From: JAAYYM01 sp964483545
Lineage (GTDB): Bacteria > Bacillota > Clostridia > Lachnospirales > Lachnospiraceae
Direction: 5' to 3'
DNA length: 19,817 bases
Assembly (NCBI GenBank): GCA_964483545.1
Contig: CAZACC010000034.1
Span: 1 to 19,817 of the forward strand
Shown: piece after piece, positions 8,104-16,849 of the stretch
Position numbering within the stretch: position 1 is the stretch's first letter
Layout: the number at the start of each line of letters is the position of its first letter
Translations under genes and position numbers: made by a program
The notes under the pieces: model-generated
Told to the model about the DNA's origin: nothing
Databases searched by the model: none
Seen by the model: the letters and a program-made list of their open reading frames with translations, nothing else

Positions 8104-9294
8104 TTACGTTTCTCCGATTGTTTGTTCTTTTCCCGAATGAATCATTGTTAGCAGGAACAACATATTAGGCGCATAGTCCGCCCAAATCAGATCAACATCA
8201 AAAAATGACTCCAAAAATACGGCAAACACTGCACACAGAGCACATACAACCATTTCCTTTTTACAGCCGATACTTCTGAATCCCTGAAAGCGTTTGTATA
8301 CAATAAACAGAATTCCCGCAAATACCAGAATTCCATGTACCGCAATCAAATCATACATGGCATTGTGAAGATTGTACTCCATAAAGGTATTCAACGTATA
8401 TCCAGAACCGATTCCCGTGATTGGCTGTCTGAGAAACATCTTACCGACCTCCAACCATATATTTTGTCGACCAGAAAATATATTTTTATAAAAGAAGGGT
8501 AGCTTAAAATCAATCCCTAGTTGTCCGATTGCTGTATAAAGTACTACGAAAACCAATGAGCCCAATGTCAGGATATAATAAAATACATTCATGATTTTTT
8601 TGCTGTCCCACCACTTTCTTGGAGCTAAATAATAAAAAAAGAGGAAGGCTAAAAGCATAATAAATGCTCCCCTTGCCCTATGCCATAAGACCAGCTGAAT
8701 CGTTCTCACCAGTACCATGACTAGAATCAGACCTGCTAATTCCTTCTTATGATACCATTCCTTCATCAGTCCGTACGCACATAACAGAGTAAATACAGTA
8801 AACGTAGCAGCTGTATTTGTATTATATGCCATTTGATCATAGTTACTGAAAAATATCGGATATGCTACAAAGAACCAGACCATCAATAATGCAAAATACG
8901 CAATCTGCAGCCCCTTAATCTGACCAGAGGTCAATCGTATCTTATCGCTCAGATACCACACGATCGCAAAGTTTGCTGCCACAAAGAAAGACCCCTTATT
9001 AGAGCCGATGACCAACAGATTAATCCCTGTCACCAGCACAACTGCAGCAAGTACCCATATTTCTTTATCCTTGTTTCGAATTAGGAAAATCCAATTGACA
9101 TTATTCAGAAACAGACCTACGCAAACACAGAAGACAAACAAACTCGCATAGCGATCTGTGACTCCATAGAATTTCGGAATCAGAAAGGTAAGTGCATAGC
9201 ACATAAACATAGTGAAAAACAAAATTGTATTTATATATTTTTTTCTATTACTCTTTGCAGTAATTCCAGTAACTGTTTCGTCCTTGCTTCCCAT
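8104..9294 (-). CDS. O-antigen ligase/polymerase family membrane protein (Wzy-like), second copy in map order
   Basis: The 396-residue protein has about eleven membrane helices and, around residues 275-315, the loop IFSGRQNIW ... QPITGIGSGY ... LHNAMYDL typical of the WaaL/Wzy family. Starting at ATG 9294 makes it overlap the upstream glycosyltransferase by 64 bp. That start is still the best one: AAGGAG stands eight bases before it, and the next in-frame ATG lies inside the first membrane helix. Activity would be repeat-unit polymerisation or glycan transfer outside the membrane. It shares the exact loop layout with the protein at 5354-6646, implying a common origin or at least the same subfamily. 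Only one polymerase is normally needed per locus. Confidence 0.85.
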   Translation of the reverse strand: MGSKDETVTGITAKSNRKKYINTILFFTMFMCYALTFLIPKFYGVTDRYASLFVFCVCVGLFLNNVNWIFLIRNKDKEIWVLAAVVLVTGINLLVIGSNKGSFFVAANFAIVWYLSDKIRLTSGQIKGLQIAYFALLMVWFFVAYPIFFSNYDQMAYNTNTAATFTVFTLLCAYGLMKEWYHKKELAGLILVMVLVRTIQLVLWHRARGAFIMLLAFLFFYYLAPRKWWDSKKIMNVFYYILTLGSLVFVVLYTAIGQLGIDFKLPFFYKNIFSGRQNIWLEVGKMFLRQPITGIGSGYTLNTFMEYNLHNAMYDLIAVHGILVFAGILFIVYKRFQGFRSIGCKKEMVVCALCAVFAVFLESFFDVDLIWADYAPNMLFLLTMIHSGKEQTIGET

Positions 9295-10232
9295 GAAGTA
9301 GACTCCTTATCAATACCTGTCTGCAGGCGTTCATTGTTCCCCTGCTGCAGCACACTCTTAATCTTTTCTGCGATTTCTTCCGAATCACTGTAATCATGAA
9401 TGATGTCATCACTGGTTAAAGCCTTGAATATAAATCTGGCACCAATCTGACTCGAAAGCAATAAATCACACCCACATGCAAATGCCTCTAACGGAGCTAG
9501 CCCAAATGTTTCAAAACAGCTGTTTTGAATATATAGCTTTGATTGATACAGCATCCTGACTGTTTCATCAAATGATACCAGACCTTTGTTCTCAACAAAA
9601 GGATAAGAATCAATCTCTTGGGTATCATGACCAGTATCCCCTATAACTGTCAGTTTCAAATTCATTTTCTCTGTCTGATTCAAATGGTTAATTGCTTCAC
9701 AGATATAACGGATCATCTTTCTCGGCATTCCCCCACCGATGGACATGATACGATCCGGTTCACGGATTTCTTCTGCCTGTAAGGCTTTTAATCCAACCCA
9801 ATCCACACCGTTTGTTACGTACTCAATCTTATCCATGTATTCCGGATAATGCTCCCATAACCAGTTCGCAAACTGCGCAGAAACCGCAATAATCGCATCA
9901 GAAAGCTTCAGTGTCTGTCTTTCGATTCCATTCATCCTTGTATCTGGAACTCCGTTGATTGTATTTTCATGTTCCACACAGCCATGCATCAAATATACCG
10001 CTGGCTTATGCAGTATATGTGCCCACTTGATGGCTGGTATATTTTGTCCTGAATATCCAGAACACAGTACAATATCAGCCCGTATCACTTGGTATAGGAT
10101 TTCAAAAATCCTGCTGCATTTTCCCGTACACTTTTGTTTTAATGTATCTTCCGGCAGACATGCAAGGTAACTTTTGGTCACATTCGCTGGTCCGGTTCCT
10201 GTTCGATAATCACCGACTACCAGAATCCTCAT
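9231..10232 (-). CDS. Glycosyltransferase family 4 (GT-B fold)
   Basis: The 333-residue soluble protein begins MRILVVGDYRTGTGPANV, the glycine-rich N-terminal loop of GT-B enzymes, and its C-terminal half has a MSIGGGMPRK nucleotide-binding segment followed by the E-x7-E motif in FETFGLAPLEAFACG. These features place it in the GT4 group, retaining enzymes that use a nucleotide-activated sugar. It probably adds one residue to the lipid-linked repeat unit on the inner face of the membrane. A GGGAG box precedes the ATG at 10232, and the gene starts 2 bases after the upstream gene ends. Its 3' end contains the ribosome site and start of the polymerase-like gene. Donor and acceptor are unknown. 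It is slightly short for the family (usually 350-400). Confidence 0.85.
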   Translation of the reverse strand: MRILVVGDYRTGTGPANVTKSYLACLPEDTLKQKCTGKCSRIFEILYQVIRADIVLCSGYSGQNIPAIKWAHILHKPAVYLMHGCVEHENTINGVPDTRMNGIERQTLKLSDAIIAVSAQFANWLWEHYPEYMDKIEYVTNGVDWVGLKALQAEEIREPDRIMSIGGGMPRKMIRYICEAINHLNQTEKMNLKLTVIGDTGHDTQEIDSYPFVENKGLVSFDETVRMLYQSKLYIQNSCFETFGLAPLEAFACGCDLLLSSQIGARFIFKALTSDDIIHDYSDSEEIAEKIKSVLQQGNNERLQTGIDKESTSWEARTKQLLELLQRVIEKNI

Positions 10233-10234
10233 AT

Positions 10235-11029
10235 TCAGTCTCTCCCGTATCGTTCCATTAAATACTCCTTGCGGCCGCGCAGCATCAGTTTAATTGCCTG
10301 AAGCATTTTCTGGTCCTTATGATATTCATGTGTTTTACGAACTGCAAACTGCAGAATCAACAAAAGGCTGTATCTTTTTGACATCGCACAATAATTAGCC
10401 CCTCGTGACAGAAAGAATCGATCCTCATATCCGCGAAACCATGTCGATTCCGTCTCCTTCAGAGTCGCAATCTGAACAGGCATGTACTGTATCTTCAACC
10501 CTGCTCGTAAACAATCATACAAAAAAATATTCTCCTCGCCTAAATAATACTTTGCTCCAGCTCCGAACATCTCATCAAACTGTATCCCTGCTTTCAGAAC
10601 TGCCTCTCTGCGGAACGCAATTTCTGGAGAAAATATCTTCAGTACAGACAGATAATTCATACGTCTTTCTGTCGGATAATTAGGTTGTGGCTTTTCTTTT
10701 CTTTTAATATAAAAGACAATGAGATCAGCCTCTGGATGTCGCTCAAATGCATCACAAATCAACTGTTCATAGCCTTCGACATATTCTACATCATTATCGC
10801 AGAGAATGCAAACCTCTGCATCTGCATTTTGGATGGCCATATTTCTGCTCTTGCTGAGTCCACGTTCCATCGTCTCTATATATCTGACTGCACGTGTCTC
10901 CTCTATAATATCGTCATAAGATTCTCTGTCACACTGATTCACGACCAGGCAGTTTCCACTGATATGCAGAGAATTGATATATTCATATCCTTCCAGGAAC
11001 ATTGCCGACAGCAATACCTGCAATTTCAT
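10235..11029 (-). CDS. Glycosyltransferase family 2-like protein (GT-A fold)
   Basis: This 264-residue protein lacks the usual GT2 opening (VSIIVPVYN); it starts MKLQVLLSAMFLEGYEYINS instead. It then shows SRNMAIQNADAEVCILCDNDVEY, with the DxD-type metal and nucleotide-sugar motif in CDND. Further on GEENIFLYDCLRAG supplies the acidic residues expected near the acceptor. This is a divergent GT-A transferase found in capsule loci, where the first strand is often annotated as a glycosyltransferase without further detail. It probably transfers a sugar to the growing repeat unit in the cytoplasm. The ATG at 11029 has GGAAG nine bases upstream. No membrane helix is seen. Specificity is unknown. 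Confidence 0.75.
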   Translation of the reverse strand: MKLQVLLSAMFLEGYEYINSLHISGNCLVVNQCDRESYDDIIEETRAVRYIETMERGLSKSRNMAIQNADAEVCILCDNDVEYVEGYEQLICDAFERHPEADLIVFYIKRKEKPQPNYPTERRMNYLSVLKIFSPEIAFRREAVLKAGIQFDEMFGAGAKYYLGEENIFLYDCLRAGLKIQYMPVQIATLKETESTWFRGYEDRFFLSRGANYCAMSKRYSLLLILQFAVRKTHEYHKDQKMLQAIKLMLRGRKEYLMERYGRD

Positions 11030-11053
11030 GTAGGTTCACTTCCTTCCAACGCT

Positions 11054-11803
11054 CTACAGGCGCCTGATCACCGCTCTCACAGCATAGAAACAAAAGCAGT
11101 ACGCACTTCTGATTACCGACAGCTTCTCTACATTTCTGTACAGATTCCATACACGCTTGATGGCTGTCAGTTTATTGGCAGATAACGTTCCAGAACTCCG
11201 CCTGTACAAAGTCAGTGCCTCATCAAGACCGTAGGCAAAATATCCTCGCTTCAGGATTTTCCACCAGGTTGCAGTATCCTCGCTTGCTACATTAGGCATT
11301 GTCAGCAGATTTTTTTGAATCTTTTCGGTATCAAACATCACCGTGCTCGTAAAGATTGTAGTATTCTTCAATGCTGCCCTGTAACTCATCTTTGCAGGCA
11401 CATGTACGATTTTTTCCACTCCCACGCCATTCTGATCTGCAAACTCATAGCCTGTAAATGAAAAGGCACATTCCTTTTCTGCCATAAATGCAAGCTGGCG
11501 TTCCAGTTTATCTGGTGACCACAGATCATCCGCATCTATGTATGCAATATATCTTGCTTTTGCTGCATGAAGGCCTTTATTCCTTGCTCCAGCAGCTCCG
11601 ACTCCCTGATTCAGCCTAATAATCCGGATATTATCGCATTCATAACGTTCCATGATTTCAGCGCTGCAGTCTGTCGAACAGTCATCTACCAGTATCAGCT
11701 CCCAGTCCTGTACCGTCTGACTTCTGATAGACTGGATTGTATCCTCGATACATTTTGCAGCATTGTGTACAGGTACAATGATGCTCACTTTACTCTCACT
11801 CAT
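11054..11803 (-). CDS. Glycosyltransferase family 2
   Basis: A standard GT2 (GT-A) inverting glycosyltransferase: SKVSIIVPVHNAAKCIEDTI at the start, VDDCSTD near residue 40, AGARNKGLHAAKARYIAYID near 80 and the metal-binding DADDLW. The frame stays open to a GTG at 11812, but the ATG three codons on (11803) is preferred because the GGGGAA stretch abuts the GTG with no spacing and lies about ten bases from the ATG. With this start the protein is 249 residues, and its first 8 bases overlap the end of the initiating transferase gene. It likely adds an early sugar of the repeat unit. The C-terminal part is moderately hydrophobic, which may hold it at the membrane. Donor unknown. Confidence 0.9.
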   Translation of the reverse strand: MSESKVSIIVPVHNAAKCIEDTIQSIRSQTVQDWELILVDDCSTDCSAEIMERYECDNIRIIRLNQGVGAAGARNKGLHAAKARYIAYIDADDLWSPDKLERQLAFMAEKECAFSFTGYEFADQNGVGVEKIVHVPAKMSYRAALKNTTIFTSTVMFDTEKIQKNLLTMPNVASEDTATWWKILKRGYFAYGLDEALTLYRRSSGTLSANKLTAIKRVWNLYRNVEKLSVIRSAYCFCFYAVRAVIRRL

Positions 11804-13172
11804 CTTCGTCACTTCCCCGCCCTAATGGTGTGAGGTTTCCCTCAGCAATTCCCTCTGTGCTGTCAAGTGTTAACAAAATTTTCAGTGTTAAGATAATCAG
11901 TTTTAAATCCAGCCATATTGAAAAGTGTTCAATATAATATAAATCCAGCTTCAGCTTATCATACGGCAGTGAGTTGTACTTGCCGTAAACCTGAGCATAT
12001 CCCGTCAAACCAGCTTTCACCTTCATGCGATAAACAAATTCAGGCATAGATTTCTTGTATTTTTCTATAATCTCTGGTCGCTCTGGACGCGGTCCTACAA
12101 AAGACATCGTACCGTTGATCACATTGAACAGCTGTGGCAGTTCATCAATCCGAACCTTTCGTATCAATCTGCCTATTGGTGTGATGCGGCTGTCATTTTG
12201 CGTCGCTAGTCGTGCTACCCCATCCTTTTCCGCCGTTTCTATCATACTACGGAATTTATACATTTTAAACTCTTTGCCACCTTGTGTACATCGAGTCTGA
12301 ATATACAAAACAGCACCCTGATCGTACAGCTTGATGGCCACTGCAGTGATTAGCATAACTGGTGAAGTAATGATTAAAATAATCAATGCAAACAGGAGAT
12401 CAAACATTCGTTTGAATACAATCTGCTCCGGCGCCATCGGCGTACTCTTGGTCAGCAGCAATGGTGTATCAAATAAATGCAGTGTCTGTGAGCCATTCAA
12501 TATAATGTCCGATATTTTGGGCATTACATAGACATCAACCGATACCTCATAACAATACTTAAACAGTTTATTTCGCAAATGCGTAGGAATATCCCACATC
12601 ATGACGGCCTCATGTCTTCTGATGGCTTCATATAGCTTCTCTATCTCAGTATCTGTCCTGATTTCCTCTGAAATATGAAACTGATGCTTTCTGGTCTTAA
12701 CCTTATCTACAAATAGTTCCGTATGAGCACCTGCATGAATCAGTAAAATATCCAAAGGCGGAAACAGTGAGCGATATATGTAGGTAGCGCCCAAGATCCA
12801 TACTCCAATACAGATGCACTGTACACCAAATGCCAGGATATACGGAATCGGTGAGGGGAAATGATATGCCAGCATACAGGCAATCGCATAGAACAGAACA
12901 TCTGCGCATGCCGTTGCAAACACCTGTGAAAACAGCAGCTCCAGCTTACGAAAGGAACCGACCTGCAGCCCCTTATACATACCGGAAAAGAAGAAGAGAA
13001 TTAATAGATAAATAACCAATATAAATACATTCCCCCAGAAGAAATACTCCTTCGGGAGCTGTTTGTTATAAAAATATACCCATGCAATACCAACAATGAC
13101 TGTCTCTACCACTACAATGATGCAGGCAGCAAAAAAGGTATACAATCGCTTCTGTAAATCTCTTTTATCCAA
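11796..13172 (-). CDS. Undecaprenyl-phosphate glycosyl-1-phosphate transferase (polyprenyl glycosylphosphotransferase, initiating enzyme)
   Basis: About 458 residues: four to five N-terminal membrane helices (to about residue 125), a soluble linker domain, one helix near residues 265-285, then the catalytic bacterial sugar transferase domain. Signatures are FKRMFDLLFAL, FKMYKFRSM, RIDELPQLFNVI, SFVGPRPERPE and the GLTGYAQVYG segment. Long members of this family transfer a hexose-1-phosphate (often glucose or galactose, sometimes a bacillosamine-type sugar) to undecaprenyl phosphate, which starts repeat-unit assembly. The frame extends to GTG 13181, but TTG at 13172 is a better start: GAGGTG stands six bases before it, whereas GTG has no proper site. 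The sugar cannot be read by eye. The dehydratase at the left edge hints that an amino sugar is possible. Confidence 0.93.
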   Translation of the reverse strand: MDKRDLQKRLYTFFAACIIVVVETVIVGIAWVYFYNKQLPKEYFFWGNVFILVIYLLILFFFSGMYKGLQVGSFRKLELLFSQVFATACADVLFYAIACMLAYHFPSPIPYILAFGVQCICIGVWILGATYIYRSLFPPLDILLIHAGAHTELFVDKVKTRKHQFHISEEIRTDTEIEKLYEAIRRHEAVMMWDIPTHLRNKLFKYCYEVSVDVYVMPKISDIILNGSQTLHLFDTPLLLTKSTPMAPEQIVFKRMFDLLFALIILIITSPVMLITAVAIKLYDQGAVLYIQTRCTQGGKEFKMYKFRSMIETAEKDGVARLATQNDSRITPIGRLIRKVRIDELPQLFNVINGTMSFVGPRPERPEIIEKYKKSMPEFVYRMKVKAGLTGYAQVYGKYNSLPYDKLKLDLYYIEHFSIWLDLKLIILTLKILLTLDSTEGIAEGNLTPLGRGSDEDE

Positions 13173-13196
13173 ATGGCACACCTCATTTGATCAAAG

Positions 13197-14078
13197 TTAT
13201 TTCTTATGCCGAAGTCTTAAAAGTACATATCCTGGAAGACCGAGGAGCAAGATCGACACTGGAAGGATTCTCTCTCCCCGAAATACAGGCTTTCCCACAG
13301 CTCGAGCGAACTGCATATAATGACTGATATACTTAAGCTTCAGCAAGGACATCGGCGCATCCTGTGCCCTTTGTTGATAATACAGCAGCCATGCCTGCGG
13401 GTTCTCATCACGTAATTGTTCTACACTGTCTGTATAGCCTGATGTGACCAGCTCACAGATTGTAAGAATACGTGGTAGTACCCTGAGAACATATTCCTTA
13501 TCTATTCTATCATATATATAGTCTTCCGGCACATATTTTTCTCCGTCTATCTCAGGAAACGGAAAACGCTTGAGTATATCTGTACGAAAAACCAGTGTGG
13601 TTTCACCTGAAAAGCCCTTACGGTACAAGCCCTGCAGGGTTGTATACTTTACATCGGCAAATTCTCCGCCAGTTAAGATTTCTGTGGCACTTCTTCCTTT
13701 ATGAGCAACGATCCCACATACCTTTTCTGTGTCCTGTGAGGAATCGTCCTCTATTTGCCTCCATGTAGCAGTGACAAGTTCCACCGCATACTCTGGAAAA
13801 TAATCGTCAGAATCCAGACATATAAAAAGCCTTGTCCGACAATTGACAACACCCGTATTATGTGCCCGCATTTTGCCGCCGTTCTCACGATACAGATACT
13901 CAATGGTGATTCTTTCTTCCCGCACCCATTCCTGTACAAGCGTTCCCGTATCATCTGTTGAACCGTCATCTACAATCAGCCAGATGAAATTCAAGTCAGT
14001 CTGCGCAAGAAGACTTTGATAGACACGTCCCAGCAATTCTCTTCGATTGTAAGTCGGTGTAAAAACAGTCAGCAGCAT
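13197..14078 (-). CDS. Glycosyltransferase family 2
   Basis: The 293-residue protein opens LLTVFTPTYNRRELL, continues with WLIVDDGSTDDT near residue 38 and the metal-binding LDSDDYFP near 95, the standard order of a GT2 GT-A enzyme. Later DYIYDRID offers acidic residues near the acceptor. A hydrophobic stretch near the C-terminus (ILLLGLPGYVLLRL) followed by a basic end (RHKK) suggests membrane attachment. The ATG at 14078 has an AGGAG box five bases before it. It lies between the membrane-protein group and the initiating transferase. The sequence resembles the group that adds a sugar in capsule loci, but donor and linkage are unknown. Confidence 0.88.
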   Translation of the reverse strand: MLLTVFTPTYNRRELLGRVYQSLLAQTDLNFIWLIVDDGSTDDTGTLVQEWVREERITIEYLYRENGGKMRAHNTGVVNCRTRLFICLDSDDYFPEYAVELVTATWRQIEDDSSQDTEKVCGIVAHKGRSATEILTGGEFADVKYTTLQGLYRKGFSGETTLVFRTDILKRFPFPEIDGEKYVPEDYIYDRIDKEYVLRVLPRILTICELVTSGYTDSVEQLRDENPQAWLLYYQQRAQDAPMSLLKLKYISHYMQFARAVGKPVFRGERILPVSILLLGLPGYVLLRLRHKK

Positions 14079-14105
14079 ACTCTCTCCTATCGTCCTGATT
14101 CCGAA

Positions 14106-14978
14106 TCATTCACCTCGTAATTCGGTGTAATCAATCAATTCAAATCCTTTACGTTCCTTCAAATCATAATGGAAGATTAGATGATTTCCAGTTTGCGAAA
14201 CGAGTCTATAGCCATTTTTACCGAAATAAGGAACATTGGCATTTCCACTGGAAATGACGATATATTCCGTGTCTGTCGCATCCAGCGCCTGCTTAAATGC
14301 CTCATCAGAGATATTCTGGTAATGAATCAGCTTTGCAAGCAGCTTATACTGTGGCATCGTCTCATCCTCCAGCATTTCATCTGGATAAGCATTGCTCATT
14401 GCATATAGATAGTCCTCACGGTCGATTGTAAGAAGCAAAGATGGATCATATTGCCGCATCTCCATATTATACTGGTACTCCATCAAAACCTTTGGATACT
14501 CCACTTCAGAATCCTCATGGATCAGTCCGGAAATCGTCATGAGCTCCTCCGGCATTTTGTAAATATTAGAAGCCCATATATAATTCTTGAAATAAGACAG
14601 ATTGCCTGAAAGACACAGCATAAGCGCAAGCCCTATCCCTACTATTATTTTTTTTGTTTTATCCGTCTGTGCAAAAAATAATTTTGTACAGGCATATGGA
14701 ACTAGAATAATGACAGGAGCAAGCCAAAAAAAACGGTAGTACTCTTTATTTACATCAAAGATTTTCGACAATACTACAGGAAATATCGGGTTATAAACAC
14801 TAAGAATCAATAGCAGTGCCGATGGCAGGAAGATCTGCCGCTCCCTCTTCGTGCCTCTTATGAGGATTCCGATTAGTGCAAGCAGATATAGCAGAAAATA
14901 AGCGCAGCCATCCACGTAATAATCCAAACACGCCTGTAAATATGACAAACCAGTTTCTACGACATTCAATGTCTGCAT
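14106..14978 (-). CDS. Membrane protein of unknown function, possibly the C-terminal part of a split DUF6077-like protein
   Basis: This 290-residue protein has about four membrane helices in the first 130 residues, then a soluble, probably extracellular, mixed domain (residues 135-290) with a TEYIVISSGNANVPYF segment. The ATG at 14978 has a strong GGGGAGG site five bases before it, so it can be translated alone. It follows the stop of the upstream gene (14997-14999) in the same reading frame, with only six codons between, which suggests that both were once one protein of about 650 residues. Segments such as YYRFFWLAPVI resemble large clostridial membrane proteins annotated as DUF6077, by memory. 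A role in polysaccharide export or decoration is inferred only from location. Confidence 0.6.
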   Translation of the reverse strand: MQTLNVVETGLSYLQACLDYYVDGCAYFLLYLLALIGILIRGTKRERQIFLPSALLLILSVYNPIFPVVLSKIFDVNKEYYRFFWLAPVIILVPYACTKLFFAQTDKTKKIIVGIGLALMLCLSGNLSYFKNYIWASNIYKMPEELMTISGLIHEDSEVEYPKVLMEYQYNMEMRQYDPSLLLTIDREDYLYAMSNAYPDEMLEDETMPQYKLLAKLIHYQNISDEAFKQALDATDTEYIVISSGNANVPYFGKNGYRLVSQTGNHLIFHYDLKERKGFELIDYTELRGE

Positions 14979-14996
14979 AATCGCCTCCCCTTTCTT

Positions 14997-16058
14997 TTAG
15001 TAAGTGTGAAACACAAAATATCCCTTTACATATGCCACGTACATCACCGCCATACACAAATTCGGAAGCATGCACAGGATATATTTTGGAAAAATCCGCA
15101 GATCCTTCTTGATGAAGACCAAGGGAACAAACAGCACAGAAAGAAATGCTGGTACTAGCATATTGGCCGAGGATGATATGGTCATAGACCCGAAGCATAC
15201 GATAAACAGCATCCACCAGACCCCTCCTGCCTTATGATCCTTTAACAGCAACATATAGAGATAGAAAATGACCAGTAAAACAACATTACCAACAATGGCT
15301 TTCCCCTCAAAAGTTCTGGTGAGCATAAAGTTTGGTGCCGTGTAAATGGATATAAACATGAAATTAATCACTGCCATCAGAAGCTGCATGACTAGAATTG
15401 CCTTTTTGTTGCCTGCAAACAGTTCTTCTGCGATTTTATAATCAATCATCTGGATTAGAATCAGTACAGTGACCGTCATAACCGTCTTTGTCCAGATCAG
15501 GGCGTGCAGCCCTGTCAAACGGCACATCACGGCATCATTCATAGAGTAGGTTGCAAAGAAATAACGCATCTCAAAATGATCCTGCCATAGTCCCGTAAAT
15601 GGATCATAGATATTCATCGTATCGGTCTGCACTGAGGTCGCGACATTTCCGACATAATAGCTTGCATCCAGAGTAAAATTGTATGCACCTGTGATTACTA
15701 CAATCTGTACTAGGCATATAGTAATCAGCAGTGCAAAGAAAACAGAGTGTTCCTTCACCTTCTGTGCGAACTCCTTTAGCTTCTCATACCATGCGACTCC
15801 ACAAATGACCGTTGCTGTCACAGTCACAACCCCTGTAACGGCAATCCACAGATAGGAAAGTGAGGTCAACGTCTGAAACTTTAGCATCATAGGTACACAG
15901 AAAAAAAAGAAGAGACTATAGTATAGAAAAAAGCCCATCACCATCGTATAAGGTAACGACCATTCTCTGTGCTTCTTTCTTCCTGTAATCAGAGAACCAA
16001 AGGCAAGATAGATTATGAAATTTGCCATGATACACAAAATACTACTTAGATTCATCAA
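14997..16058 (-). CDS. Polytopic membrane protein, DUF6077-like, N-terminal part
   Basis: This 353-residue protein has about nine or ten hydrophobic helices. Its central extracellular-type loop contains NFTLDASYYVGNVATSVQTD and MRYFFATYSMNDAVMCRL, which recall the DUF6077 group of Clostridia, proteins with a glycosyltransferase-C-like layout (multiple helices and a large first loop). I cannot identify a catalytic DE or DD motif with certainty. The ATG at 16058 has AGGAG seven bases upstream, and the gene overlaps the upstream membrane-protein gene by 17 bp. The frame ends at a TAA followed directly by in-frame codons to the next gene. Possible jobs are transfer of a sugar or other group from a lipid carrier outside the membrane; this is inference only. 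Confidence 0.6.
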   Translation of the reverse strand: MMNLSSILCIMANFIIYLAFGSLITGRKKHREWSLPYTMVMGFFLYYSLFFFFCVPMMLKFQTLTSLSYLWIAVTGVVTVTATVICGVAWYEKLKEFAQKVKEHSVFFALLITICLVQIVVITGAYNFTLDASYYVGNVATSVQTDTMNIYDPFTGLWQDHFEMRYFFATYSMNDAVMCRLTGLHALIWTKTVMTVTVLILIQMIDYKIAEELFAGNKKAILVMQLLMAVINFMFISIYTAPNFMLTRTFEGKAIVGNVVLLVIFYLYMLLLKDHKAGGVWWMLFIVCFGSMTISSSANMLVPAFLSVLFVPLVFIKKDLRIFPKYILCMLPNLCMAVMYVAYVKGYFVFHTY

Positions 16059-16821
16059 TACTCTCCTGCATATGTTCCATATAAAGAGACATATTATTGA
16101 TCTTGGTATTCAGCGTTAGGACCGAAAATGCTGTCAGCATTGCAAGAAGAATCAGCGCCAGTGTCAACGTCTTCACATTGATTAGCTTTCCTGCTTTCTT
16201 CGATTTTGGCTGTTCTTCCATATGATTTCCCTCCTCAACGACAGTTAATTCCTCGTATAACGGTATATCCGTTCCTCTATAGAGCAAACCTATTAAAATG
16301 ACTGGCACAACAATCTGTCGCAATACCAGAACATCCAGTGATTCTTTCCCAAGTAAAAATACTTCCGAAAGTGAACCAAATCGGTATCCGCACAGATACA
16401 TTAGACATACAAACAGGATGAAAAGAATAATTCCAGTGCGATTTTTGCCGCATAACCGTCTTGCAAGCAGCATATAAATCAAAAGAGAGACCAGCATAGC
16501 CAGTCCGAACAGAACCTTCATTGGATTGATGTCTGCAAAGAATGGTACCAGCGTCTTTGCCCATTCTCCCAAAGTCCTGCTACCTCCAAGTATCAGAATC
16601 AATGAATACAACAACACAATGCCGATTCTTCTCCAGCCTGCTCCCTTTTGAGTTTGCTCCCTGTTCGTCGTCGTACCCAAGAGAACACCCGCATAGGCCA
16701 GAACACCTATGATAGGACACAAAAAGAGAGCTGGGTACAGAAATAATTTTCTGTTTCTGTAATTCCTCTCCAACAAAAAAATGATCATAAGTGCAGCTAA
16801 AAAAAGGACAATCGTTTTCAT
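16042..16821 (-). CDS. Hypothetical seven-helix membrane protein
   Basis: The 259-residue protein has about seven hydrophobic stretches, at roughly residues 3-17, 29-49, 66-82, 99-118, 126-146, 165-180 and 222-243. Between the last two lies a cytoplasmic-type polar loop rich in Glu and Lys (EEGNHMEEQPKSKKAGK), and the C-terminus is a polar helix after the last membrane span. I do not recognise a family. GGGAG at six bases precedes the ATG at 16821. It follows the carrier protein gene and overlaps the next membrane protein gene by 17 bp, so the three membrane proteins probably act together. No conserved catalytic motif stands out, and it lacks the His of an MBOAT-type acyltransferase in an obvious setting. 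Confidence 0.65.
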   Translation of the reverse strand: MKTIVLFLAALMIIFLLERNYRNRKLFLYPALFLCPIIGVLAYAGVLLGTTTNREQTQKGAGWRRIGIVLLYSLILILGGSRTLGEWAKTLVPFFADINPMKVLFGLAMLVSLLIYMLLARRLCGKNRTGIILFILFVCLMYLCGYRFGSLSEVFLLGKESLDVLVLRQIVVPVILIGLLYRGTDIPLYEELTVVEEGNHMEEQPKSKKAGKLINVKTLTLALILLAMLTAFSVLTLNTKINNMSLYMEHMQESIDESK

Positions 16822-16849
16822 GTTCCGCTCCCTTGCCTATCACATATCC

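Noticed and set aside
10685..11185. 166-codon open frame on the plus strand
   Set aside because: It is antisense to two glycosyltransferase genes with clear motifs and shows no ribosome site or family pattern.
13179..13181. GTG as the start of the initiating sugar-phosphate transferase
   Set aside because: No ribosome site at proper spacing; TTG at 13172 has GAGGTG six bases upstream.
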